Assembly (NCBI GenBank): GCA_964016985.1
Contig: OZ024823.1
Span: forward strand, 67,929,925 to 67,993,924
Direction of reading: 5' to 3'
Length of the DNA: 64,000 nt
From: Anodontia alba
Taxonomy: Eukaryota > Mollusca > Bivalvia > Lucinida > Lucinidae
The position numbers and the translations under genes are program-made. Below, one piece after another: positions 1 through 10,900 of this stretch. Under the pieces are notes generated by a model. It was not told the origin of the DNA, made no database searches, and saw only the letters and a program-made list of their open reading frames with translations. How positions within the stretch are numbered: position 1 is the first letter of the stretch; every line of letters begins with the position of its first letter.

Positions 1-850
1 TCGAGTTTATTTATAATCACGTTTAATCATTTGTTTCTAAACGTAATCATAGCTTTTGTTTTTTTTTTAATTTGAAATCCTTTAAAGCCCAAGACGGGTA
101 CTAATCGTAATGTATTTTGGTTTGAGAGTATTGATCTCCATTTTGCGATGTTCTTACAGATTAAGTTACATGTTGTTTATTTCGGGTCATTGATGCCATA
201 TGCATGTACATGTATGGCCCAAGTATAACCAATTAAAAGCGTATTTCTGAATGTAAAAATTGGAGGCCAGGCGAAATTGAGTCTTTAACATATAAAAGGC
301 CACATAATTTTAAACTTTTTTAAACATTTTCATCAAACCTTCAGAAATATAGGCCCAAACATTTTTTTTTCCTTTTTTCTTTTTGTACGTAATATGAGGT
401 TTACTTTTGAAAACTCTGATGTTCAGAAAATTCTACTTTTTTGTTAAAAAGAAATTCTCAAATATATATATTGTAGTACTTATAGGTTTGGCTCATGATT
501 CGACAAATACGTAGTACCTCACATTCCGCCCAGCTTTTAGTAGGTATTTACTGTTGCCCTGTATGTCAAGAATAATCAATGTAGTTTTCTTCGGCTATGA
601 ACCACATATAATTTAACCTGTTTAAGGATATCTAAATTATAAAACCAAGGCGGTCCCATCATGTCAACAGGTCTGTGCAACGAAGACACCTTATTACGTC
701 TGTTTAAGGAAGTAAAATAAAAGTAAAAAACGGGGGTTTTTAGGGGTTCATATTTTTTCTTATTTCTGCTCTATACTATAGATGGTGGCCTGCGTGAAGA
801 GGTTCTAACGGGTACCCACAACCTACGTTTTAGCAGAAATAAAACTAGAA
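1..850. other. AT-rich intergenic DNA, no gene seen
   Basis: No supported coding region. The stretch is AT-rich with short T and A runs. Near 795-842 the sequence (ggttctaacgggtaccc, then a 'gcagaaataaa' end) resembles one arm of the long hairpin at 60751-60847, so a degraded solo arm of that hairpin family may lie here. Confidence 0.6.
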
Positions 851-879
851 ATGTGTCAGTATGACACAGATGCCCCCGC

Positions 880-2370
880 CCAGGGCCATCCTCACCCACA
901 CGTAGGTATTTTGCAAAAAAATGAAGTTGAAAAAAGGGCCATAACTCTCGTAATAATTGGCAGATTTTACCCTAAATCGAACTTGACCATATTTTTTGAT
1001 TATATATCTATGAATCCAATGCACGAATCAATCTTTTTTAAAAAATATCGGAAGGAACACATCTTTTGAAGGTAAAAAAGGGCCATAACTCCCATAATAA
1101 TGGGTTGATTTTACCCTAATTGGAACTTGACCTCTATTTTATGATTATATACCTGTGTGTTAAATATATATGAATTCAATACACTAATGTTTTCAAAAGA
1201 TATCAAATTGAATCTATTTTTCAACGTTGAAAAAGGGCTGTAACTCCAAATATAATTGGTGGATTTTACCCTAAATCAAACTTGACCTATATTTTATAAT
1301 TATATGCTTGTGTATAAAATATGAATCCAATTCACTAATCTTTTCAAAAGTTATGGAACGGAAACCATTTTTCAAAGAAAAATAATTGGTGGATTTTACC
1401 CTAAATTAAATTTGACATACATTTTATGTGTATAAAATTTGAATCCAATACACTAATCTTTTCAAAAGATATCGAACGGAAACCATTTTTCAACATTGAT
1501 AAAGGGCCGTAACTCCAAAAAAATTTGTGGATTTTACCCTAAATCAAACTTGACCTATATTTTATAATTATATGCTTGTATATAAAATATGAATCCAATT
1601 CACTAATCTTTTCAGATGTTATGGAACGGAAATCATTTTTCAAAGTTGAAAAAGGGCCATAACTCCAAAAATAATTGGTGGAATTTACCCTAAATCGTGC
1701 TTGACCTACATTTTATGATTATATACCTGTGTATAAAATTTTAATCCAATACACTTATCTTTTCAAAAGATATCGAACGGAAACCATTTTTCAACTATTT
1801 TCCAACATTGATAAAGGGCCGTAACTCCAAAAATAATTGGTGGATTTTACCCTTAACCGAACTTGACCTATATTTTATAATTATATGTTTGTGTTTAAAA
1901 TATGAATCCAATACACTAATCTTTTCAAAAGTTATGGAACGGAAACCATTTTTCAAAGTTGAAAAAGGGCCATAACTCCCAAAATAATAAATGGATTTTA
2001 CTCTAAATCGAACTTGACCTACATTTTATGATTATATACCAATGTACAAAATTTCAATCCAATACACCAATCCTTTCAAAAGATATCGCACGGAAACCAT
2101 TTTTCAAAGTTGAAAATTTTTCAAAGTTGAAAAGGGCCATGACTCCCAAAATAATTGGTGGATTTTACCCTAAATCGAACTTGACCTACATTTTATGATT
2201 ATATACCTGTGTATAAATTTCAATCCAATACACCAATCCTTTCAAAAGATATCGCACGGAAACCAAAAGTGTTACGTACGGGACGGACGGACGGACGGAC
2301 GAAACAGGACGGACGTACGTACGGACGGCGGTGATACTATATGCACCCCCTCCCATTGAAAATGGCGGGA
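880..2370. repeat. Tandem array of ~150-bp units with GGACGGAC tail
   Basis: The phrase 'gggccataactcc' or a close variant recurs at about 936, 1080, 1235, 1504, 1654, 1815, 1967 and 2134, a spacing near 150 bp with one double-length gap. Each unit also carries 'ggtggattttaccctaaat', 'cttgacctacattttat' and 'ttttcaaaagatatcg'. The array ends in GGAC repeats (about 2280-2330) and a short CCCTCCCAT...ATGGCGGGAG inverted repeat. This layout is typical of bivalve repeats that may be Helitron-related; that class is inference. The short open frames here are by-products of the repeat. Confidence 0.85.
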
Positions 2371-2958
2371 GCATAAAAAAAGCAACCTTTTCGTCTAAAA
2401 ATGAACTTTATAGTCGTAAAGTGCCATCCTAATGCACTTACAAATGACTGAATGAGGTCGAAAATTCGCGACAGTATATTTTGCATTTATTATATAGCTA
2501 TAAATATTAAATGATAAAAGCCGACGAACAAGCGGGCCGACATCACACGATATCTGCACACTTATTCAGTATTGCACGCTTACTCGGATGCCTTTGCGTT
2601 TTGCCGTCATATGACGTTGATTTTGATTGCGTCGACAGGCGATTTAAAAAATACTTTACCATGCGAATGCAGTCGTTTTTCTTTTGTCGGTGACTGGCGT
2701 AATGAAGATTTTTAATTTCTTGTGAGCCGGTGATATTTGCGAAAAGGGCGATCGGAATGGTGATTTGTAAGGCGACTGAAACGGCGTTACATCACAAGAT
2801 TGTTTCAAGTGGGCACTTCCAGACAACGTGGCTCCATATGTTGTTCTCCCTCTCACATATTTTGTTAACTGTGTCTTCTTCCATGTCATTTTTCCTGAAA
2901 AAAAAAATACATGTAATATGAGTTTTCATTATCGTTTCAATAAAATCAATATGTTTTT
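2371..2958. other. Non-coding DNA, nothing recognised
   Basis: Several short overlapping open frames on both strands show no recognisable domain and none stands out as coding. Confidence 0.5.
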
Positions 2959-3025
2959 CGTGGAGCGCAGTGCTTCAGTGGTAGAGCGCTCATCTTGTGA
3001 TCGTGGGATTGCAGGTTATAGTCTC
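2959..3025 (+). repeat. tRNA-like relic (SINE head?) next to R1
   Basis: 'cttcagtggtagagcgctc' matches a tRNA A box, followed by an anticodon-like 'cttgtgatcg' and a degenerate B box (ggttatagtc, not ggttcgattc). The poor B box and absent acceptor pairing argue for a tRNA-derived repeat, not a functional tRNA. It directly precedes R1 copy A and might be its head, but other R1 copies were not seen to carry it. Confidence 0.45.
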
Positions 3026-3030
3026 ACCTG

Positions 3031-3775
3031 ACAAACGATTTGGATATTATGCGGCAGACTAACTGACTGCATGCCTAGTTGTCAACCCAATCATTGTTGA
3101 TGGCTATGCTTCACTCTTTAATTGCACGACGGCGGTTCGGGCCTCAGACTCAATGACGGCATCTTCGTAAAACTTTAACCAGTGGGTTGGGGCTTGACGA
3201 TATGTCTTTGGCTTGGCCCGCCGTGGTTCAACTATTGGTTTTCATTTTCTCTGGCATGCAGTAGAATTAGCCATGAGTACTCGTCTTTGTTTGTTATAGT
3301 GACTAATTTGATTTTTTTTGTTTCCGCTTTGATGCATTGACTGAGTTGGGGCCTTTATGCGAACCGAATTTTTATGTATTTCTGTATTAAGAGTAGCATC
3401 GGGACCCAGGGTGAAGTTGGCTAGCTGTAAAAGTGCTTTAAACCCCACGGTGGTTTAATCTGCTGACCGTTCTAAGGCGGTGGTCCCGGTGTTAGTCTTA
3501 CTCTTTGTTGCTTTGTGGTTTGTTCTACGAGGCGATTTGTTTTATGTCTTACCTTGTGTCATTTTGTTCTTGTGTTTTTCAGTCTTTTTAGCATTGCGAT
3601 TACCTCCCTTGGGGAAGAGAGAGCTAATCTTAGTGCTTTTCGTACGTTTGTTCGATTTGTGCTTATTTTGGATTTGTCGGTTTCCTCTTCCTCTTGTGTC
3701 TGGGAAGGGCTGCGGTTTGTGATTGTGGCACTCCCTGGACTTTTCTCTTACCTTTTTTGTGATCTTGAATAAGTC
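3031..3775 (+). repeat. Dispersed repeat R1, copy A
   Basis: About 745 bp, shared with 19555-20215 (minus), 36720-37450 (minus) and 52900-53259 (plus). Landmarks in order are 'ggatattatgcggcagac', 'caacccaatcattg', 'ttggcttggcccgccgtgg', 'agcatcgggacccagggtg', 'gaccgttctaaggcggtgg', 'ctacgaggcgatttg' and 'cactccctggacttttctc'. No conserved open frame spans the copies. The class is unknown; it could be the non-coding end of a retroelement or a long SINE. Confidence 0.8.
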
Positions 3776-4222
3776 ACTTAATGCACATTGCTCCATCGTG
3801 AATGACTCTATAAGCCAAAAAGCTTATGTTACAATCAATGAAAAACAAATACAGTTTATACAAATTGAAAAGAGCAACGATCAGGAACTGATACAATCAG
3901 ATCCCAAACCCCAACCATAATACCACAAGGAAAAGAAGTCACAACATGGAGTGACACCAGTAAACAATTAAAACATACTCGTATGATAAACTATTATTCA
4001 ATTACGTTCAGATTCTGGAGTCATCACATATCATCACAGCAGCCAGGGACTCCAGAATCTGAACATCATTGAATAATAGTTATATACAAAATAAGAAAAT
4101 AAAATAGTAACACCGACATAACAAACATAGAACATCAAGGAAAGCCGTTTTACTGTACGTGGGTCGTCCAACAAGTAAGCAGTAAGCAAGACCAACACAT
4201 GTGACTAATATACAACGCATAT
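3776..4222. repeat. Spacer with a long hairpin (3989-4081)
   Basis: A hairpin with arms 3989-4022 and 4049-4081 (both built on ctattattcaat and cagattctggagtc) surrounds a short loop. It lies between R1 copy A and an inverted R1 fragment, so the locus is a foldback. Confidence 0.65.
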
Positions 4223-4290
4223 AAAAAAAAAGGGTAAGAGAAAAGTCCAGGGAGTGTCACAATCACAAGCCGTAGCCCTTACAGGTGTCG
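4223..4290 (-). repeat. R1 fragment, inverted
   Basis: The reverse complement matches the tail of R1 copy A at about 3705-3765, including the 'cactccctggacttttctc' landmark. With copy A it makes a foldback spanning about 3.7-4.3 kb. Confidence 0.75.
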
Positions 4291-4980
4291 CGTGAGATGT
4301 TTAAGACCATGAGATCTTTCAGAACGCATGCGCAACGGAAGCGGATATCAGGTGGGGGAAAAAGGCGTGAGATTTTTCAGAATTTATCTGCCCCAATATT
4401 GACTTCCTATTTTGCTGTTGTTTGTATAAAGTATTTTTTTCTTTTCTCCGTGCTGCATTTGAATTTAGAATACCCAGATGAATTATGGAGGTATTTGTCT
4501 TGCTTCGACACCTGTTTTATTTTTAATATCTGTTGACATACGGCGTGAAGAACGAAAACGTGCATTCATACGACTATTTACTTAACCAGCTTACGGTTTG
4601 ATACCTACACAGAAATGTAGTTTTGTTTTTCTTATGTACTTTATGATCAGACGGCTGCATAAAATGAACAGAATTTGGAAAATCGTGGATGCGTTTGAAA
4701 ATGGCTGCGTCACCAGCGATGTTCGTACAGTATTAGGATTCGTACACGTGACTTGAATGACTATATTTACTGAACGCACAACTGTGGGGTTTGACGCGGT
4801 ATAACTTGTACAGGCAGAAATGTTTAGCATGATGGATGAAACATCGTTGGAAGTACTGACCTGGAACACTTGTGACTTTTGACAGCAGAAGGTAAACTAT
4901 TGTGTAATTGCCAAAACTGTAGGTCTATCTATCTTTCCATACTGCAGCACCCCCTCGCGAGGATTATGTGGGGCCGATTA
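4291..4980. other. Non-coding DNA, nothing recognised
   Basis: Short open frames of 83-92 codons show no motif or composition that supports coding. Confidence 0.5.
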
Positions 4981-5070
4981 TGTGCAGGGTCAGCCTGGTA
5001 CATCAGACAGTGTGTAGAGCACCTGACTTACAAGCAGGGGATTGCGATTTAAATTCTGCATTAGGCATAC
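4981..5070 (+). repeat. tRNA-like relic
   Basis: 'tgtagagcacctgacttacaagcagg' is spaced like a tRNA D arm and anticodon arm, with a Val-like TAC in the loop. A corrupted B box follows (gcgatttaaattc). Probably a tRNA-derived SINE or pseudogene. Confidence 0.4.
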
Positions 5071-5617
5071 TTTTCCCTCCTTAAGCTGCTTCAATGGCAA
5101 TGAGGTACTTGTGAGTGTGGAGAAAAGCTAGCTAGGCACTGTTAGTGTGTTCAGTTGATGTCTGGCAAGTATACGTTAAACACTGTGAAAGGGAGATCCG
5201 TCCAAGTCATTTGTTTTTATGTCTCAACCCCCTTGTCGATCTAGATTTTAACCTGTAATCTTGACACAGACTCACTATCATGCTTTAACTTTTTCTTTTT
5301 CATAACACGACACGCAGACCTGCTAAAAATGCTCGCGAGGGCGTAAGCAGTATTCGAAGATAGATAGAGGAGTGTAGTAATTAATGAGACTGCAGGCCCG
5401 TACGCAAGGGGTTCAGGGGGTACAAACGCACCCTCTTTCTGGAGAATTACTTCAAAATCATGCAGTTTTTAAACCCAGATTCTCTTTATATCCCTAATTT
5501 TGGCCCCGAAATTGGCATTTTCAAGAAGCATTTGCACCCCTGTTTTCAGAATACCTAAAATTCCACCCCCACCCCCCCCTCCCCGTTTCAAAAGTCTGCA
5601 TATGGACCTGGACTGTC

Positions 5618-5692
5618 AGCCTGGTTAGCTCGGTTGGTAGAGCTGCTGATTTGCAGCCATGGGGTTGCGGGTTCGAGTTCTCCTAAGTTTAT
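5618..5692 (+). repeat. tRNA-like relic with good A and B boxes
   Basis: The A box 'tagctcggttggtagagc' and B box 'gggttcgagttc' are well preserved, but T-stem pairing (gcggg against ttctc) is poor and no acceptor stem could be closed. This fits a tRNA-derived repeat better than a working tRNA gene. Confidence 0.45.
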
Positions 5693-5842
5693 TTTAATAT
5701 TGATTATTGAACATGTTCAAGGGTCTACATGGAAAACAAAATTGAAAATTCCAGCTAAAGACAGTAGAAGTCTGCAGATAAAAAATTGCTAGTGAACTGC
5801 AATATTCTTATAATTAAGTAAAAATGAAAGGAAAACTGCTAG

Positions 5843-5892
5843 CCCAAGGCGGGACTTGAACCCATGATCCCCATTTCACGAGACAGTAGTGT
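5843..5892 (-). repeat. tRNA-like relic, minus strand
   Basis: On the minus strand 'gggttcaagtcccgccttg' is a near-perfect T arm, but the 5' half is not recognisable. Probably a 3' tRNA fragment. Confidence 0.35.
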
Positions 5893-6057
5893 TGGGAATC
5901 AGCCAGAATTTCATTGTTGATCATCGGTTTTGTAAAACCGACTGATCATTGAGTAATAATTGACTTGTAGAAAATATATTCACTCTTTATTCAGCCATCT
6001 TCCAGGTACCTACTGTATTCATTGCTCCAGATCAATAAGAGGGGTATCCAGGTAATA

Positions 6058-6150
6058 GTTTTCTTATTTCGCCATGAAAACATATAATGTTGTTGGTACT
6101 CATTAGAAGTGCCTCTGCAAGGTGCTTCTAATGAGTACCTACAACATCAG
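6058..6150. repeat. Long hairpin repeat, 'TACTCATTAGAAGTGCCTC' type
   Basis: Arms at about 6088-6115 and 6120-6148 pair around 'tactcattagaagtgcctc' with almost no loop. The outer left part (ttcttatttcgccatgaaaaca) matches the full-length relative at 8296-8404, while the outer right arm is lost. Confidence 0.75.
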
Positions 6151-6411
6151 TTCTTTTGGGTTGACTTTTTTAAGGCTCTTTTATCAAATCTTTTCACTTT
6201 TATTGACCATAAATCTGGAATGACCCTAACAACACAGCTCTGAACTTCATTTATTGATGACTTGCCTGTGAAAATAAAAGGTGAGAAAAATATATTTGTT
6301 TCAAAACAAAAAAAAAAATCCGATTAGTTGACTATAAAAGATCTTTCCGATCTTCAGTCACAAGAGGCAATAGTGATTGCTGAATGATTATAATCGATCA
6401 TCATTGGCAAG

Positions 6412-6716
6412 ACTGCTAGACAGGTGCTGAACCTACTGAGCTACACGGGTGGTCCTGTTCTGTTCATGTACTCAAGCCACTACACTCCTCATAACATTTA
6501 GGATTCAGGTACCACCCTGATGTCCTGAAGGTATCTGGTCTGCAACCCCCAATTGCTTGCATTTGGCACACACCTGTTTACTAAATCGATATCAGTAAAA
6601 TGAACAGGAGAGGAAACAATGACCACCGGAGCTGGGACTCGCCAACAAGTTGGCAACAAACCCATAACACTAGTCAGGTGCTCTTCCTACTGAACCAAGC
6701 AGGTAGTCTTGTTCAG
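6412..6716 (-). repeat. Two minus-strand tRNA-like relics
   Basis: The minus strand of 6412-6460 holds 'gtgtagctcagtaggttc', and 6630-6716 holds 'ttggttcagtaggaagagc', both A-box-like. The second is followed by a B-box-like 'ggcgagtcccag'. Neither folds into a full cloverleaf on inspection. Confidence 0.35.
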
Positions 6717-6779
6717 TCTATGCACTCCAGCTGCTACATTAAAATCACAATATAAAAATGTACATTGAATAAAAACAGT

Positions 6780-7880
6780 TTTCTACAGTATCCATTTTTT
6801 AGCTGTAAGATGGGGTCTGATCTGGGTCTATACTGTTAGCTCAGGACTGTCTGGTGTATACAGTATTCTACAGTGTCCATTTATTAGGTGTACATACATG
6901 CCATATCTCACACTGTGAGGTACAATCTCACAGAATTTGGCCCATCTGGAAGGCAATTCCCATAAAAAATTCTAATCTCACAGAATTTTCAGACCATTTT
7001 ACAATAGATTTTATCAAGAAATAAACATAAATCACACACTGTTGTGGTTTTCACAAGCTTCTCACATGAAAAAAGAAGACAAGACTATATTGTGGGAACA
7101 CCAAAGTGATATTTAAGAAAATCACAGAATTTTGTCCAATCTCCCTTAGTATTTTGCCTTATCTCACAGATTTTAGTCCACAGCTTATGGCATGAATGGG
7201 TGTAATATGACATCTGATCAGGATCTACACTGTTAAACTGAGGACTGTCTGTCCAAAACTTTAGTATAAATGGTATTCTACAGTATCCAGTTATTAGATG
7301 TAAAGTGGTGTCTGGTCTGGGTCTACACTGTTAGCTCGGGACTGTCTGGTATTTGCAGTATTCTACAGTATCCATTTATTAAGTGTAAGGTGACAGCTGA
7401 TCTGGGTATGTTAGCTTAGGACTGTGTCTAAAACTTAAACGGCATTCTGCAGTACCCATTTATTAAATGTAAGGTGACATCAGATCTGGGTCTACTCTTT
7501 TAGCTGAGGACTGTCTGTCCAGTGCTGCTAGTAAAAACGGTATTCTGTACTGTAACCATTTATCTATGTAAGATGTCATTTGATCTGGATCTACACGGTA
7601 TGCTCAGGATTGTCTGTCCAAAACTTTGAGTATAAAGACTATTGTTCAGTGTCCATTTATTAGATGTAAGGTGGCATCTGATCTGGGTCTACACTGTTAG
7701 CTCAGGACTGTCCAATACATTTGTGTTAAACAGTATTCTACACTTTCCATTTATTAGCTGTAAGGTGGTGTCTGATCTAGATCTGTATTGTTAGCTCAGG
7801 ACTGTCTGTCCAATACTTAGAGCATATACATGTATGGTATTCAACATATCCATTTATTAGATGTAAGGTGGCACGAAAGC
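6780..7880. repeat. Tandem array with 'gatctgggtctacactgtt'
   Basis: Degenerate units of about 90-125 bp repeat 'tattctacagtatccattta', 'ttagatgtaaggtg', 'gatctgggtctacactgtt' and 'agctcaggactgtctg' at least eight times. A non-homologous stretch containing 'ctcacagaatttt' repeats (about 6900-7180) interrupts the array. Confidence 0.75.
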
Positions 7881-8295
7881 CCTGAACAGACTGCCTGATA
7901 CTGGGCAACATGTAGGGCAGCTGAAGATTACATCCTGTACTTTTAAATATGTGCAGTAAAAACTTATTTGGTTCTTTTCTGATTTTGTATATGCTAATTG
8001 TTGGAAGTCCAAATGATAATAATACCTCTTTCATTATAAAATATCTTAAAAATCCCCCATAAAAAAATTCTATTAAATTACTTTATAGATTTTAGTATCT
8101 TTTTTTTTTTCCTGTGATAACTTATGACCAGTACAGTTATTTCTTCCATTTACTAACTATGTGATTAAAATATGTCTGCTGCCATGAGTCAAATGTCATT
8201 TGCATGCTGTAATAGATGATGGATACCTTTTCATTGCGATTTATCATAGCAACAGATAGAGTGCTTTTTTCTTCCGAAAAATGCTTGCTGGTATC

Positions 8296-8404
8296 TTTCT
8301 TATTTCTCCACAAAAACATATGTTGAGGGTACTCATTAGAAGTGCCTCAGTGAGGGGCTTCTAATGAGTACCCACAACATATGTTTTCATGGAGAAATAA
8401 GAAA
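8296..8404. repeat. Near-perfect 109-bp hairpin element
   Basis: Arms 8296-8349 and 8351-8404 are almost exact reverse complements with essentially no loop. Both contain 'tacccacaacatatgtttt' or its complement and end in 'cttatttctcca'. It belongs with the hairpins at 6058-6150 and 60751-60847 and looks like a foldback MITE. No target duplication was identified. Confidence 0.85.
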
Positions 8405-9183
8405 AATATTATGTGGATACCCCCTCTTATCTGTAGCTATGGAGTTATGAAAAAATATACACCGAAGAAAACTTACCTTAAAAAAAAAAAACAAAAAAAA
8501 AAAAACAACAAAAAAAACAGTCATTTAAAAAAAAAAAGAAATCTTTCATTTTATCCTTTCAAAGCCATTTTCAGCTAAGACTCTCAGATTGACACAAAAT
8601 CATTTTTTACCAATAAAATAGGATTAAATGAATGAAAAATATTATAAGACAATTTACAGCTCGTTTTTATATATATGGCATAGTCAGGATATGCGTGCCA
8701 AATGGCCCCCTTTTTCAGCGCTGCATGGTATATGATAGCGCCCCTGCCCCCCCCCCCCCTCCCTTTTTGTCAACAAAAACTATATGACTGACCCGATTTT
8801 TCTTGATTTGTATGTGAAAGGCTCCACTTTTCTGACATCCGGGTAAATGCATATATTTTTTTCGCTCAGAGATTTGTCAAGGCTGCTTGGTATTCAATGA
8901 ATTGACTGCTATATTTGTCTAACTATCAGCAATAAATGGGTATAAAAATCAAAGGGCAGTATTTGAATAGGTCAACAGTTCGGACGATCAAGTATATGAA
9001 GGGGGGCCATTTTTTCAAAGGGCAGGTACATGAATGGGGTAGGTTTCGAAATACTGGCTCGCACACCCGTACCACATTTATCCCCAAGTTACCCCCCCCC
9101 CCCACCACCACCACCCCCAGCCCGAGAGATTTACAGATCACTTATAAAACATTTAATGACAGTTAACGAAAAATATTTTCGGG
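8405..9183. other. Non-coding, low-complexity tracts
   Basis: A-rich runs at 8480-8540 and C runs at 8748-8763 and 9093-9106. No coding support. Confidence 0.5.
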
Positions 9184-9276
9184 TGGGTAATTGTCCGCAT
9201 TTAGGTTAAGAGGGGCGGGTAAATGTCTGGGTGGATAATTGTCCAGTGGGTAATTGTCCGGGTGGGTAATTGTTTT
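9184..9276 (+). repeat. Short tandem repeat 'gggtgggtaattgtccg'
   Basis: About four to five imperfect copies of a ~17-25 bp unit, all containing 'gggtaattgtcc' or 'gggtaaatgtc'. Confidence 0.7.
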
Positions 9277-10430
9277 ACACTCCACATCCTATGGCCAAGA
9301 TACAGCCAAGAACCCTTATAATTTCTTGCACATATTGTTTTGCCCTATTCATTGGTTCATTTATTCTACAACAAAACTGGAATAAAAGCAAAAGTTGTGT
9401 GCATAATATATCTGGATTTATTTACCCAGCTGATCCAGCCCCATTCCCTTGTAGATTATAGCTGTCCATTGATATATTCCATATAGTATTCAGTGATTTA
9501 TGAGTGACCAGTAAAGATCCTGATCAGTCTACAGAGTTACACCCAAAGATATATTTTTTTGTGATGAACATGTACAGGCTGTATGCATGTATATAACTTA
9601 AATTATAATATAGGCTTCTTTTGTAATTTTCAGGCTGTGCAGGATGATCAAAGGGTATGCTAAATTTAAATATATGAGTGAAGGAAAAGGGTTACCAGTA
9701 AACTGTTAGCATCCAGTAATCTGCAGAGAAAGCAAAGCAGTAGGTGAGTTATTGTATAAATCACATCTCCATATGTTGTTCTGATTAACTTCTGTTCTAC
9801 TCACAAACATACTTTGTATGCCTGGGGTATAAAAGTTTTAACTATGTCAAAGGAGTCAAAGTCTTATTGTCAACTAAATGATTGGGACTGTAGTTTGTGA
9901 CTCAGTTGTGAATTTACATGGAGATTGTCCATCATAGTGGGTATTTTATGGCACAGAAACTGGAAACAAGATGAAAATTTAACCTTTTTGTGCTCTTAAT
10001 TTTGTTTAAAATTTGCCTGAAAACCCTATATTTAACCATGTTAACCTAAAAAATAACTTTTATAAAAAATCCTTTATTTTCAGGAGAGCCTGAACTGATT
10101 TGTTTTCATATCAGACAAAAAAAAAAAACTAATATTGTTTGGTTAAAAAAAAACACAAAAAAAAAAAAAACAAAAAAAAAAAAAAAAAAAAAAAAAACAT
10201 GTTCGAGTACTTCCTTGAAAAATAAACAGTGTGCTAGAATACTATCCAGTGTGCTTCTGAGGAGTACATACATGACATGTACATGTTTTCATGGAGGAAT
10301 AATAATTAAAAAAAAAAAATGTATTAATGTATAACCCTCTTATCTAGAGCTCTGCACATACCTAAACTATGAAAAAACTACACTTAGTGTTAAATTTAGC
10401 AGAAGAGAGTTCATTACATTTTTAGCTCGC
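9277..10430. other. Non-coding DNA with A-rich tract
   Basis: No gene seen. A-rich low complexity spans about 10118-10198. At 10249-10300 there is a fragment related to the hairpin family (tgtgcttctgaggagtac... tgttttcatggaggaata). Confidence 0.5.
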
Positions 10431-10900
10431 CTGTACGAAGTACAAGGAGAGCTATTGTAGTCACCCCGGTCGTCCGCGTTTGCGTTCCCGTTCCCGTCAC
10501 ACTGCGTTAAAGTTTTTCAAATGCTTATATCTCAACAGTCACTCCTCACAGAGGCATCAAATTTGGAACTTAGGTACCTTGGAGGGTCTTCTGAGATTCC
10601 AAGAGAATAAACCCCTGGGTTCATGCCCCTGGGTGGGGCTAGGGGTCAGAATCTAGGACACCTTTGTAATACTGTGTTAAAGTTTTTCAAATTCTTATAT
10701 CTTGACTTTCACTCCTCATAGAGCATTCATATTTAGAATTTGGGTACCTGGAGGAGTCTTCTGAGATTCCAAAAGAACATACCCCTGGGTTCATACCTCA
10801 GGGTGGGCCTTGGAGTGGGGCTAGGGGTCAAAATCTAGGACACATTTGTAAAATCTTATATGCCTACAGGTTATAGACACAACTGGTTATACATCAGCTA
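10431..10900 (+). repeat. Repeat starting 'TAGCTCGCCTGTACG'
   Basis: Begins 'ttagctcgcctgtacgaagta' and contains two diverged ~185-bp copies of 'gttaaagtttttcaaat... acccctgggttcatgcc... gctaggggtcaaaatctagg'. The opening resembles the terminus of the repeat ending at 36564 (tgctcaggtgagctaac), so both may be ends of one element family, possibly Helitron-like. Confidence 0.6.

Noticed and set aside
5618..5692. Functional tRNA gene
   Set aside because: Good A and B boxes, but the T stem and acceptor stem do not pair.
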